DNA of 64,000 nt from positions 62,001-126,000 of the forward strand of contig NZ_BBYM01000024.1 in the NCBI RefSeq assembly GCF_001570405.1. The letters are read 5' to 3'. Source of the DNA: Microtetraspora niveoalba (lineage in GTDB: Bacteria; Actinomycetota; Actinomycetes; Streptosporangiales; Streptosporangiaceae). Every line of letters begins with the position of its first letter. Position 1 is the first letter of the stretch. Below the pieces are notes generated by a model. That model was not told the DNA's origin. It did no database searches and worked only from the letters and a program-made list of their open reading frames with translations. Below, in pieces: positions 26,208 through 34,449 of this stretch. A program made the translations under genes and the position numbers.

Positions 26208-27443
26208 ATGTCTGAACCTGTTGTCCCTGTGCCCCATGCCGCCGGTCGGGCCGGTGTCGTCCAGGACGATGCCGCGGAGGCCGGATCGGCCCTCGCGGCC
26301 CTCGCGGCCCTCGACATCGCCGTCCTGCCGGTGAACGGGGATGTCGGCCAGGTGGCCGAGGGCGTCCTGGACCTGCCGGAAGAGATGCTGCGCCGCTGGC
26401 GGCTGGCCGGAGGCGTCCAGGTGCGCACCCTGGTCACCGCCCGTGCCGACGGCGTGCTGGTCGGGGCCGCCTTCGAGGTGCACCGGCCGCTGACCGCGTA
26501 CCGGAAGATCGTCGACGTGTGGGCGCCGGACGAGCGGGTGGCCGACGTCCTGGTCGAGACGATCGAGGAGCGGGCGTGGCGAGAGGGCGCCGTCGCCGTC
26601 AAGCGCCGGTTCCCCGCCGAGGACCCCGACGACGCCCAGGCGGACGGCCCCGCTCCGGCGGGTGGGGACGTCCTGGCGTCGCCGGTCCCGGGTGGGAAGT
26701 CGCCGTGGCGGCGATCCCTGGAACGCGGCTATCGGGAGGTGCCGGTTCCCGTGTGGGCGGCGCCGGTCACCAGCGACCCCGCGGACACCGGGTGCGGGCA
26801 GGTGAGGTGGCGGGGGGCGGCTCCCGAGCGGGCTCTGCCGTACATGCGACAGACCACGGACTTCACGTGCGGACCTGTGGCACTGCAGCTCGCGCTGTGC
26901 GGGCTCGGGCTGCAGGACCAGCCGGACCGGGGCGAGGAGATGCGCATGTGGCGCCAGGCGACCACGGTCGCCGGCTGCGACCCGCTCGGGCTGGCCCTGG
27001 CGGCGGCGGACCGGGGCGCGGTTCCGGAGGTGCTGCTCTCCACCGAGCAGCCGACCCTGCTGGAACTGTGCACCACCGACGAGGAACGCGATCTGCGACG
27101 GTTCATCCAGTCGGGCTTCCGCGCCGACCTGGCGGAACGGGGCATCACGGTCGAGACGACAGTGTTCGACCTCGACCGGCTGCGTGCGGTCCTGGCCGAC
27201 GGCGCCATCGCCCTGGTGCTGATCGAGCAGCTCGGGATGCACGCCGAGCCCTCACCGCACTGGATCACCGTGCACAGCGTGGACGGCGACATCTTCTACG
27301 CCAACGACCCGTGGACCGACGCGGACCTGGGCGAGACCTACCTCGACGCCCTGGACCTGCCCCTGCCCTCCGCGACGCTGGACCGGCTGGCCTGGTACGG
27401 CGCGCCCAGCTATCGCGGCATGGTGGTGCTGCGCGCCGCCTGA
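26208..27443 (+). CDS. GNAT-like/C39-peptidase-like protein in the ABC transporter operon
   Basis: 411 residues, starting 15 bp after the ATPase stop. Residues about 70-190 look like a degenerate GNAT fold (VRTLVTARADGVLVGAAFEV and following). Residues about 205-410 form a papain-like C39-type domain: YMRQTTDFTCGPVALQLALC (Cys221), PHWITVHSVDGD (His351) and ANDPW (Asp367), a plausible triad. This matches the peptidase C39-like/DUF3335 class. Bacteriocin exporters use C39 domains to cut leader peptides; here the partner is an importer-type ABC system, so processing of an imported or modified peptide is possible but unproven. Confidence 0.7.
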   Translation: MSEPVVPVPHAAGRAGVVQDDAAEAGSALAALAALDIAVLPVNGDVGQVAEGVLDLPEEMLRRWRLAGGVQVRTLVTARADGVLVGAAFEVHRPLTAYRKIVDVWAPDERVADVLVETIEERAWREGAVAVKRRFPAEDPDDAQADGPAPAGGDVLASPVPGGKSPWRRSLERGYREVPVPVWAAPVTSDPADTGCGQVRWRGAAPERALPYMRQTTDFTCGPVALQLALCGLGLQDQPDRGEEMRMWRQATTVAGCDPLGLALAAADRGAVPEVLLSTEQPTLLELCTTDEERDLRRFIQSGFRADLAERGITVETTVFDLDRLRAVLADGAIALVLIEQLGMHAEPSPHWITVHSVDGDIFYANDPWTDADLGETYLDALDLPLPSATLDRLAWYGAPSYRGMVVLRAA

Positions 27444-27458
27444 CCCGCTACGGCCGAG

Positions 27459-27497
27459 GCCGGCTCGGAGCCGTCACGCGGCAGGCTCCGAGCCGGC
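27459..27497. terminator. perfect 14-bp hairpin, bidirectional terminator
   Basis: GCCGGCTCGGAGCC (27459-27472) pairs perfectly with GGCTCCGAGCCGGC (27484-27497) around an 11-nt loop. It separates the C39-like gene (plus) from the convergent membrane-protein gene (minus). Confidence 0.85.
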
Positions 27498-27517
27498 CCG
27501 GGAACCCGCGCGGGGCG

Positions 27518-28483
27518 TCAGCGGGTCGGTTTCGGCGCCTCGCACCGGTACCCCTCGGGGCGCTCCGGATCGAGCACGATCTGGCGCAGGACGGTCGCCT
27601 CCATGGAGATGCGGAACGTCTCCTTCCTGGCGCAGTCGTAGAAGGTGTAGGAGCCCTCGCGCTCGCCCAGCAGCAGCAGTTCCTCGCCGTCGCGCAGCGG
27701 CTTGCCCGACGCGCGGTCCGCGGCGACGGCCCACTGGTCCTGGAACCCCACCATGGACAACAACATGCTGGACCGTCCGGTGGCGGCGAGCTGGGTCGCG
27801 TCGCTCTCCATCTGGCCCATCAGCGCGAACCCGAGCCCGATCCCGGTGAACGCGGCGACCACGATCTTCATGCCCGCGCGCCTCACCGGCCGGTTGCGCA
27901 GCAGCCGGAACGGCACCAGGAAGGCGAGGACCCCGATGATCGTCGCGACGATCACGATGGAGACGATCGTCGCGCCTTCGTCCAGGTCGAGGTAACCGAG
28001 GAATCCCCAGTAGCTCAGGCCGCACCACAGCGCCCCCAGCGAGGCGATCGCCCAGGGGCGCCGCCGTATGGCGCGGACCAGCCACGCGGCCCAGCCCAGG
28101 GTGGCCTTGTCCACCAGCCAGCAGATCCCCACCAGGGGACCGAGGATCAGGGTGCCGCCGATCACCAGGAGGATCAGCGTCCCCACCAGCCGGCCGAACA
28201 TGGTCGCCTGATCGATGCCCGCCTGCTCGGGACTGATGTTGAACACCCCGTAGACCTGCTGGATCCCCAGATAGAGCAGCGCGTACAGGGCGATGCCGAT
28301 CGGCAGGATGATCGACCCGCCGCGTTCGAGCAGATCGACCACGCCGGTGCCTTCGGCGACCGGGGCGTCCCCGGAGGCCGAGCGGGCCCTCAGCCTGCCC
28401 AGCAGGCCGACCCGTACGGCTCTCGCCTGCGTCTGCTGCTCGGCCGGTCTCGTCGTGGGTGCCTCAGGGGGCATGGAGGTCAT
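27518..28483 (-). CDS. multi-pass membrane protein of unknown function
   Basis: 321 residues with a disordered N-terminus (about 1-55), roughly five to six hydrophobic helices between 60 and 230, and a soluble C-terminal domain that includes LLLLGEREGSYTFYDCARKE. The ATG at 28483 is preceded by AGGTGA at 7 nt. I do not recognise a family. The gene stands alone between a convergent operon and an upstream XRE-cupin regulator gene on the same strand. Confidence 0.65.
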   Translation of the reverse strand: MTSMPPEAPTTRPAEQQTQARAVRVGLLGRLRARSASGDAPVAEGTGVVDLLERGGSIILPIGIALYALLYLGIQQVYGVFNISPEQAGIDQATMFGRLVGTLILLVIGGTLILGPLVGICWLVDKATLGWAAWLVRAIRRRPWAIASLGALWCGLSYWGFLGYLDLDEGATIVSIVIVATIIGVLAFLVPFRLLRNRPVRRAGMKIVVAAFTGIGLGFALMGQMESDATQLAATGRSSMLLSMVGFQDQWAVAADRASGKPLRDGEELLLLGEREGSYTFYDCARKETFRISMEATVLRQIVLDPERPEGYRCEAPKPTR

Positions 28484-28708
28484 GGTGGTCACCTGGCGCC
28501 TGGGGTCGGCATGGCGTGCCGTACGGGCAGGCGGAACCCGTGCGGCCGTGCAGGGAAGGGGAGCGGGGGCCTTGGTCATGCGGGGGCGCCGGGCGGTGAG
28601 CCGGGCATCGGCGCGCGATTCACCGGCGACATCCCCGCGCGGCTCATTGGCCCGGCAGTGCCGACGGTCCCCCGGCTTGTGGGCGCGGGACTCGTGGGCG
28701 GGGGGCTG

Positions 28709-29251
28709 TCAGTCGGCGGGCATGGACACCATGGTCAGCAGGCGGCTGGCCCGTGCCCCGGTCTGATAGCTGTGCTCGGCCTCCGACGAGAACCGGACCG
28801 CGTCCCCGGCCCGTAGCCGGACCGTCCAGGACGCGATCTCGAGCGTCACCGCCCCGGACACGACGTAGGCGAACTCCTCCGAGCCCCGGCCGTGCGGAGC
28901 GCTCTCGTGGCTGTGCTCCGGCGGCAGCAGCGACTCGTAGATCTCGAAGCGGCGGCGGTCCATCGAGCTGAGCAGGGTTCGGGCCGCCGCGTCGGCCGCG
29001 GTCCGCCGCATCACCTGCGGCTCGTACAGCGGGGTCCTGGTGATGTCGGCGAACGACAGGTCCAGGGCCTCGGCGATGCCGGAGAGGACCTCCACGGTCG
29101 GGTTGGCCAGGCCCCGCTCGATCTGCGACAACATCGCCTTGCTGAACCCGCACCGGTCGGCCAGGTCGCGGATGCTCAGCCCTCTCGTACGGCGGGCGTG
29201 CCTGACGTTGCCGGCGATCGCCGCCCGGACCTGCTCCGACAGCGCGGTCAT
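28709..29251 (-). CDS. XRE-family transcriptional regulator with C-terminal cupin
   Basis: 180 residues. Residues about 8-65 form an XRE helix-turn-helix (VRHARRTRGLSIRDLADRCG, FSKAMLSQIERGLANPTVEV). Residues about 105-178 form a cupin_2 domain (SHESAPHGRGSEEFAYVVSG and RLRAGDAVRFSSEAEHSYQT). Such regulators usually sense a small ligand via the cupin. The start is uncertain: ATG 29251 was chosen because the helix-turn-helix begins right after it, and no good Shine-Dalgarno is visible. Confidence 0.85.
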   Translation of the reverse strand: MTALSEQVRAAIAGNVRHARRTRGLSIRDLADRCGFSKAMLSQIERGLANPTVEVLSGIAEALDLSFADITRTPLYEPQVMRRTAADAAARTLLSSMDRRRFEIYESLLPPEHSHESAPHGRGSEEFAYVVSGAVTLEIASWTVRLRAGDAVRFSSEAEHSYQTGARASRLLTMVSMPAD

Positions 29252-30225
29252 GGGCACACCGCCGCACTCGACGCGTTCGCGTCCCATACGGCTGACGTCG
29301 CCGAGATCACCTGCGGGCGCGGCTCGGGAGTCCACGGAGTGCACGCTCCCGACGCCCAGGCTTTCCGCGCATCCGGCCTTCGTACGGCGGACATCGGAGC
29401 AGTGGATCTACGTGGCGCCGGTCGCCGTACGGGCTCCGCCAAGGGGCCGGGATCGGCCCCGCCGAACGCGGGTCGCGCCCGGCGAGCCGTGAGCGCGGTC
29501 GCCGGGGGCCGTGGCTCTCGGTGTTCTCGTGGTCTCACGTGCCCTCGATGTGCCCTGTGGTGGAGTTCTTCAGCGAGATTATGCCAATCTTGCCGATTTG
29601 GCGGGACGTGGTTGATCATCCCCCGAATCGCACCGTTCGGCGCGGCTTCCGTGGGGGCTCCGCCGTCACAAGTCGATCGATCGGCGCTCGGCGCGTCGGC
29701 CCGGGAGAAGCACATGGATCCCGTACCGGCTCGCGGTGAACTCAGCCGTAGGGGGCACCGTGGTGGGCCGCGACCGCAGTGTCAGGGTGATTTCGTTCAG
29801 GAGGAACCCGGGACCTTCGTGGGCGAGATGTTCCACCAGGGATCTCAGCCGTGGGGGGGCTGGTTGAGGGGGCCCGGGCACGGTGGGCCGCGAGCGCGGG
29901 GTCGGTGTGATTCCGGTAAGGCTCGTTCAGGGGGGAAGCCGGGTGTTTCGTGGGTGAGACGTTGTGGCAGTGCCTTGCAGGAGGAGCGGGGCGCGCTCGG
30001 AGGAGTGGCCCGGAACGCCGAAGAGGGCACGTGCCCTGGTGGACAGTGCCCTCGGCCGTGTGCGACGGAAGCACCCTTCCGGGCAGGCGAAGCCCCGAAC
30101 ACGTGACTCGGAGCTGTGATCACCCATCCGGCTGGTGGGGCCTCTCCGAACCTCGACCCGGATTCGCTCCCAGGGCTGCCGGGCGGAAGCCGCGAATCAT
30201 CTGGTCAGGGTCGTGTGAGAGGCCA
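29252..30225. other. long region without a recognisable gene; contains a diverged tandem duplication
   Basis: Nearly 1 kb separates the XRE-cupin start from the end of the YajQ gene. No open frame shows a known domain; those present are Pro/Arg/His-rich shadows. Around 29583-29602 there is TGCCAATCT followed by TGCCGATTT, a direct near-repeat that could be an operator upstream of the XRE gene. A two-copy imperfect repeat occupies 29741-29973 and is listed separately. Confidence 0.55.
29741..29973. repeat. two-copy imperfect tandem repeat of about 93-130 bp
   Basis: Copy A (29741-29833) and copy B (29844-29973) both run from CTCAGCCGT(A/G)GGGGG through GGTGGGCCGCGA(C/G)CGC, GTC(A/G)G.GTGATT and CGTTCAGG to TTCGTGGG(C/T)GAGA(T/C)GTT. 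Copy B has insertions of about 20 and 9 bp. The copies have diverged at many positions while blocks remain identical, which suggests conserved structure or old duplication. No gene is recognised in it. Confidence 0.65.
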
Positions 30226-30717
30226 CTAGCGGTAGTTCGTGAACTGCAGGGCGATGTCGAGGTCCTTGCCCTTGAGCAGGGCGATGATCTCCTGGAGGTC
30301 GTCCTTCTTCTTGGAGCTGACGCGGAGCTCCTCGCCCTGGATCTGGGCCTTGACGCCCTTCGGGCCCTCGTCCCGGATGATCTTGGAGATCTTCTTCGCG
30401 TGCTCCTGGTCGATGCCCTCCTTGAGGGCGACCATCAGGCGGTACTCCTTGCCGGACAGCTTCGGCTCGCCCGCCTCCAGGACCTTGAGCGAGAGACCTC
30501 GTTTGACGATCTTGTCCTTGAACACGTCGAGAACGGCGTTCGCGCGCTCTTCGCTGTTCGCCTTGATCTCGACATCGTTCTGGCCCGACCAGGAGATGCT
30601 CGCGCCGGTGCCCTTGAAGTCGAACCGGTGCCCGACCTCCTTGACCGTCTGGTTCAGTGCGTTGTCCACCTCCTGGCGGTCGATCTTGCTGACCACGTCG
30701 AATGACGAATCTGCCAA
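30226..30717 (-). CDS. YajQ-family nucleotide/c-di-GMP-binding protein
   Basis: 163 residues, the usual YajQ length. It starts [20 protein letters not shown] and contains [39 protein letters not shown] and the C-terminal [12 protein letters not shown]. The TTG at 30717 is chosen because GAGAGAGG lies about 8 nt upstream and the product then matches the family N-terminus; a GTG at 30735 would add six unrelated residues. Members bind nucleotides; some bind cyclic di-GMP. It is monocistronic here. Confidence 0.9.
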   Translation of the reverse strand: MADSSFDVVSKIDRQEVDNALNQTVKEVGHRFDFKGTGASISWSGQNDVEIKANSEERANAVLDVFKDKIVKRGLSLKVLEAGEPKLSGKEYRLMVALKEGIDQEHAKKISKIIRDEGPKGVKAQIQGEELRVSSKKKDDLQEIIALLKGKDLDIALQFTNYR

Positions 30718-30904
30718 AGCACAAACCTCTCTCACTGTTGGTCCGGCTCATCGTCGGGAGGCGCCCACACAGGTGTCACCACGATGCGCGCGGCTTTCCA
30801 CGGGACCGACCCGTGACAGCTTCACGTAGCGATCAGCCTATCGAGCATCGTCCGGTGCTGGGGTGCAGGCAGGATTCGCCCCTCCTCGTTCGCCCCCTCC
30901 GCCG

Positions 30905-32080
30905 TCAATCGCGCTTGGCGGGCAGGGACGGCTTCTCGTCGGTCCAGCCCATCTGCTTGTAGGCCGTGAAGTTCTCGACCTTCGCGGTACGCCCGTCGGC
31001 GAGTTTGACCGTGCTCGTTGACGACTGCGAGAGCGGCAGGCCCGTCTCAGGGTCGATCACCTCCACGATCTGGTGGTCCCCCTCCCCTTCCTGGTTGCCA
31101 TTCACCCGGTAGCCCAGAGCCTCGCCCGTACGGCCGAGCGGATCCTTCACCCTGCCCAGAGCCGTCATCCCGGGGAGGGTGGCCAGGATGCGGTACGCGG
31201 AGGCGCGGACGGCAGGGGAAACCGGCAGACCGAACACGATCTCCATACACGCCCCCTGCAGGGCGCCCTCATGCCATCTCGGATCGTCCCCGTAGTCGCC
31301 CCTGGCCTTTTTGTCGGCGAAGCGCTGTTCGAGATAGGCGCGCAGCTCTCGCTCGCCGCTGGGTATACGGCGGATCTCGTCCCAAGTGATGGAGTCCGCC
31401 GTCAACGTCCCGCCCACGCCCTTCCACCTGCTGCGGGGCAACTGCGTGGCCATCTTCTCCTCCGCAGCGGCTCGTACCACTTCCGAGGAGGTGGCACCGA
31501 CAAGTCCGGTCATATCGAGCGGGTACTTCCACTGGGTAGGCGAGCCGGCCTTACGCCAGGCGGTCTCGTCCTCATCGGTGGGCGGCTTCGCGCCGAGGTA
31601 CTGCCTGATCCGCCAGCCCTGCCCTCCCGGCCGTCGGGCCAGCCACTCCTCTTTGGAGAAGCGTCGTCTGATGATGTAGCCGCGATCGGGCGAGGTCGCG
31701 TCCATGCCGCTGATCGTGACGGTACGCCAGTACGCGCCCGACGAGGGCGCCTTCATGGCGGCGGTCGCGGCGGCGAGCAGGACCTGGCGTGCCGACGGCT
31801 GGATTTCCGGCGAGGCCGTGGCCTGCGGTGGCTTCGGGATCTGCCCGTCCGGCACCGCCACCAAGGTGACCACCAGGGTCACGGCGGCGGCCAGGCCCAC
31901 CGCGGACGCCAGCCACGGCGCCGGCACGCGTAGTCGCTTCGCGCGCGGCCTGCCTCCTTGCCCCGGCGGCTCGGCCGTGATCGAGGCCAGCAGCGCCCGG
32001 GCCCCCGGGCCGGACGCCTGCCCGGCCGGGTCGCCGCCCAGGTCGTCGTCGTGCACTCTGGCGAGATCGGTCAGGTTCAC
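30905..32080 (-). CDS. CU044_5270-family membrane protein, likely partner of the adjacent ECF sigma factor
   Basis: 391 residues: a cytoplasmic N-terminus (about 1-55), one membrane helix (WLASAVGLAAAVTLVVTLVA, about 56-76) and a large extracytoplasmic domain with GAYWRTVTISGM, SKEEWLARRPGGQGWRIRQY and DPETGLPLSQSS. This architecture and its 4-bp overlap with the upstream sigma gene fit the CU044_5270 proteins encoded beside ECF sigma factors, presumed to act like anti-sigma factors. Confidence 0.8.
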   Translation of the reverse strand: MNLTDLARVHDDDLGGDPAGQASGPGARALLASITAEPPGQGGRPRAKRLRVPAPWLASAVGLAAAVTLVVTLVAVPDGQIPKPPQATASPEIQPSARQVLLAAATAAMKAPSSGAYWRTVTISGMDATSPDRGYIIRRRFSKEEWLARRPGGQGWRIRQYLGAKPPTDEDETAWRKAGSPTQWKYPLDMTGLVGATSSEVVRAAAEEKMATQLPRSRWKGVGGTLTADSITWDEIRRIPSGERELRAYLEQRFADKKARGDYGDDPRWHEGALQGACMEIVFGLPVSPAVRASAYRILATLPGMTALGRVKDPLGRTGEALGYRVNGNQEGEGDHQIVEVIDPETGLPLSQSSTSTVKLADGRTAKVENFTAYKQMGWTDEKPSLPAKRD

Positions 32081-32610
32081 GGTGCGGTCCTCTCCATGAG
32101 CGGAAGATCGATTCCGGAGGCAGCCAGTGCGCGGGCGAACCGCTTGCGCGCGCGGTGCAGGCGGACGCGTACGGCGTTGCGCGTGATCCCGAGCGTCCGC
32201 GCCACCTGCTCGGTGTCGAGCTTCTCCCAGGCGACCAGCGACAGCAGCTCCTTGTCGTCGTCGCCCAGCATCCTGAAGGCCTGGCCGAGCTGCGTGTACT
32301 CGCCCGGTGGCGAACCGGACAGCGCCGGGGAGACGGCGAGCTGCTCCCGCAGCGCGGCGGTGCGCTGCTCATGTCGTCGTTCGCCGCGCCGGTGGTTGGC
32401 GAGGGTCCTGCGTGCCACGCCGTACAGCCAGAGCCGTGCCTCGTCGCCTGACGGGATCTCGTCGATGCGCCGCCACGCGGTGACGAAGACCTCGGCCACC
32501 ACGTCGGCCGCGTCGTCGGGGTCCTCACAGCGGCGCAGGACGTACCCGAGTATCGGGCGGTAGGCATGTTCGTATATCTGCACGAACCGGCCGTGGGGAT
32601 CCGATCCCAT
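32077..32610 (-). CDS. ECF-type RNA polymerase sigma factor
   Basis: 177 residues. Region 2 includes PILGYVLRRCEDPDDAADVV and EVFVTAWRRIDEIPSGDEAR. Region 4 includes LLSLVAWEKLDTEQVARTLG and ITRNAVRVRLHRARKRFARA. The ATG at 32610 has GAGGAGG 4 nt upstream. It is translationally coupled to the CU044_5270 gene. The signal it answers is unknown. Confidence 0.92.
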   Translation of the reverse strand: MGSDPHGRFVQIYEHAYRPILGYVLRRCEDPDDAADVVAEVFVTAWRRIDEIPSGDEARLWLYGVARRTLANHRRGERRHEQRTAALREQLAVSPALSGSPPGEYTQLGQAFRMLGDDDKELLSLVAWEKLDTEQVARTLGITRNAVRVRLHRARKRFARALAASGIDLPLMERTAP

Positions 32611-32770
32611 CCGGCCTCCTCACTTGGATCATCGGTCCCCAACTCCATGTCCGGAATATCGGCAGCATTACCGGACTGGTCGGGTTCACCGGTGATCTCG
32701 TACGGACCGGGACGCACCGCTGTCGCGCTCGGGATGCCGGAGACGGTCGAAAAGGCCGGGTGCGCCGTCC

Positions 32771-32870
32771 GGTCCTGCCCAGCCCTCCCCGGCCATGCCC
32801 GGCCCTCCCCGGCCATGCCCGGTCCTCCCCGGCCATGCCCGGTCCTGCCCGGTCCTGCCCGGCCGGGTCG
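32771..32870 (+). repeat. 10/20-bp GC-rich minisatellite upstream of the sigma gene
   Basis: Three consecutive 20-bp units (32781-32800, 32801-32820, 32821-32840) of the form GGYCCTCCCCGGCCATGCCC are flanked by 10-bp half-units GGTCCTGCCC (one before, two after). The array lies in the 407-bp region between the sigma gene (minus) and a GNAT gene. No gene is recognisable in that region. Confidence 0.85.
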
Positions 32871-33017
32871 GTCATGGTCGGCCGACACCGGGGAGATCCG
32901 CTCCTGGAATGACGCAGTGTCCCGAGCCGTGGAAGCTCGGGGCACTGAGAGACGAACGTCCGGGGGGCAGGGGCCCGACCCGCAAGGCGCTGCCGGCTCC
33001 GCCCGTACGTGGCGGAC

Positions 33018-33494
33018 TCAGAGGACCTTGCGCATGACGACGCGGGGGGCGATTTCCAGGCCGAGCGCCCGCTCGTGCTCCACCAGGGCCCGCAGCTCCG
33101 GTCCCCAGCTCTCCGGCGGCAGCACCTCGAAGCCGCGCCGGGCGTACCACGGGGCGTTCCACGGCACATCACGGAATGTCGTGAGAGTGACCGCGTCGCT
33201 CGTGGCCGCGGCCGCGTCGCAGACGGCCTCGATCAACCGCGTCCCGACGCCCTGGCCCTGCTGGTCCGGATGTACGGCGAGCTGGTCCAGATGCGTCAGG
33301 CCGTCCACCTGGCCGAGGAGGGCGAACCCCACCGGCGGCCGGCCCGCGACGATCACCCGTCCCGGGTCGTCGCACTCCTCGATCATCGTCGTGCCGGGCG
33401 GGAAGACGATGCCCAGAGGGGCGAACGTCCGGTCGGCCGCGAGCTCGACCTCGACCAGCCCGGCGAGATCTTCCTTGTCAGCCCATCTGATCAT
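33018..33494 (-). CDS. GNAT-family N-acetyltransferase
   Basis: 158 residues. The acetyl-CoA-binding region is visible as LDQLAVHPDQQGQGVGTRLI (Q/RxxGxG/A motif), followed by WYARRGFEVLPPESWGPELR, the usual beta6-beta7 region. The ATG at 33494 was chosen because homology begins at MIRWADKEDLAGLVEVELAA. The substrate is unknown. It is the last chromosomal gene before the tRNA that holds the integrated element. Confidence 0.88.
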   Translation of the reverse strand: MIRWADKEDLAGLVEVELAADRTFAPLGIVFPPGTTMIEECDDPGRVIVAGRPPVGFALLGQVDGLTHLDQLAVHPDQQGQGVGTRLIEAVCDAAAATSDAVTLTTFRDVPWNAPWYARRGFEVLPPESWGPELRALVEHERALGLEIAPRVVMRKVL

Positions 33495-33628
33495 TGGTCC
33501 ATCATCCCGCGAGCACGACGGCCCCGTAGGCGTCCGGCTGTATGGTCCGGGGCCGGGACAAACCGGTGTCACATGCATGCCCGAAGTCCGCTATTCTTCT
33601 ACCTGTCGCCGCGACAAGCGGGAGACAA

Positions 33629-33713
33629 GGCAGGTTGCCCGAGCGGCCAAAGGGAGCGGTCTGTAAAACCGTCGGCTCAGCCTACCCAGGTTCGAACCCT
33701 GGACCTGCCACCA
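33629..33713 (+). tRNA. tRNA-Tyr (anticodon GTA)
   Basis: 85 nt including an encoded CCA. The acceptor stem GGCAGGT pairs with ACCTGCC; the anticodon stem is GCGGT/ACCGT around the loop CTGTAAA, giving GTA; the long variable arm marks a class II tRNA, as expected for bacterial tRNA-Tyr; the T-arm is CCAGGTTCGAACCCTGG. The 3' part from 33661 is duplicated at 54786, so the gene is the integration site of the element and was reconstituted by it. Confidence 0.95.
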
Positions 33714-33757
33714 GCCATAACGGCAGCTCAGAGCCCCTCCGGGGGCTCTTTTGCTTT
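33661..33757 (+). other. attL: 3' half of tRNA-Tyr plus terminator, duplicated at the right end
   Basis: The segment matches 54786-54881 with a handful of substitutions and one deletion; the first 23 bases and a 30-base block across the CCA are identical. Strand exchange for tRNA-targeting tyrosine recombinases normally occurs in the anticodon or T-arm region, and both lie here. Confidence 0.7.
33730..33757 (+). terminator. intrinsic terminator of tRNA-Tyr
   Basis: AGAGCCCC (33730-33737) pairs with GGGGCTCT (33742-33749), a short loop lies between, and TTTTGCTTTT follows: a classical stem plus U-tract, 17 nt after the tRNA end. Confidence 0.9.
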
Positions 33758-33806
33758 TCCGGATCATGCAGCCATGTGCCGCTCTGATCGGCCGTATGTC
33801 GATGAT

Positions 33807-33830
33807 CGCGCAATATGCGCGCAATGATCT
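33807..33830 (+). repeat. putative left arm-type recombinase site
   Basis: CGCGCAATATG and CGCGCAATGAT are two 11-bp direct repeats, 94 bp inside the left att. The same 24-bp block with two C-to-T changes is found 72 bp inside the right att (54691-54714). The paired position near both ends fits arm-type sites of a tyrosine recombinase or its excisionase. Confidence 0.6.
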
Positions 33831-33972
33831 CGAGGGCGTTCCCGCAGGTCGCGCGGGCTGTTTCACAGCAAGCACGCACCAGGCTGACGGATGGGCTGGC
33901 GGAGACGCGATCGGCTTCTACCTGGACAGGCTTACAGGGCGGGAGCGCCCCTGCATCGGTAATGTCGTGACC

Positions 33973-34449
33973 ATGGCGCGACGGATCGACTTCTACGACG
34001 ACCCCGACGCCCCCGCTCCGAACAGCCTTGTGCCGTCCGTCAACGTCGTCGTTACTAACGAGGCCGGCCACATCCTCATGATCCGCCGGAGTGACAACGG
34101 CAACTGGGCCGTCCCCGGCGGCGCGATCGACCTCGGCGAGTCCCTCCCGCAAGCCGCGGTGAGAGAGACACGCGAAGAGACCGGCGTGCTGTGCGAGATT
34201 ACTGGCCTCGTCGGCATCTACACCGACCCCAAGCACGTCATCCTCTACACCAGCAACGGCGAGGCCCGGCAGGAGTTCTCCATCATGCTCACCGCTCGCG
34301 CCGTCGCGGGCGAGCCGACCCCGAGCACCGAATCGACAGAGGTCCGCTGGGTGCCCCGAGACCAGGTCCAGACCCTGCCGATGGACCGCTCGATGGCGCT
34401 GCGTATCAGGCACCACCTGACCGGTAGGACTACGCCGCATGTTGGCTGA
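33973..34449 (+). CDS. Nudix hydrolase of the AICE
   Basis: 158 residues. The Nudix box is complete: G50-AIDLGESLPQAAVRE-TREETGV (GX5EX7REUXEEXGU, Glu56, Arg64, Glu65, Glu68, Glu69). Nudix genes are a recurring AICE component, proposed to act on a nucleotide signal. The ATG at 33973 has TAATGT exactly 7 nt upstream and no Shine-Dalgarno, so a leaderless mRNA is likely. The longer frame from 33751 runs through the arm sites and lacks homology. Confidence 0.88.
   Translation: MARRIDFYDDPDAPAPNSLVPSVNVVVTNEAGHILMIRRSDNGNWAVPGGAIDLGESLPQAAVRETREETGVLCEITGLVGIYTDPKHVILYTSNGEARQEFSIMLTARAVAGEPTPSTESTEVRWVPRDQVQTLPMDRSMALRIRHHLTGRTTPHVG

Noticed and set aside
29742-30074. Minus-strand 110-codon frame within the tandem repeat
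   Set aside because: Pro/His/Arg-rich, no start signal or domain; the repeat differs between copies by insertions that are not all multiples of three.
32525-33172. Minus-strand frames reading Gly-Arg-Ala repeats in the minisatellite
   Set aside because: Repetition comes from the DNA array; no ribosome-binding site and no conserved domain.
33591-33875. Minus-strand frame across tRNA-Tyr (and the similar one at 54300-54905)
   Set aside because: Translated tRNA and terminator sequence; a well-known false ORF type.
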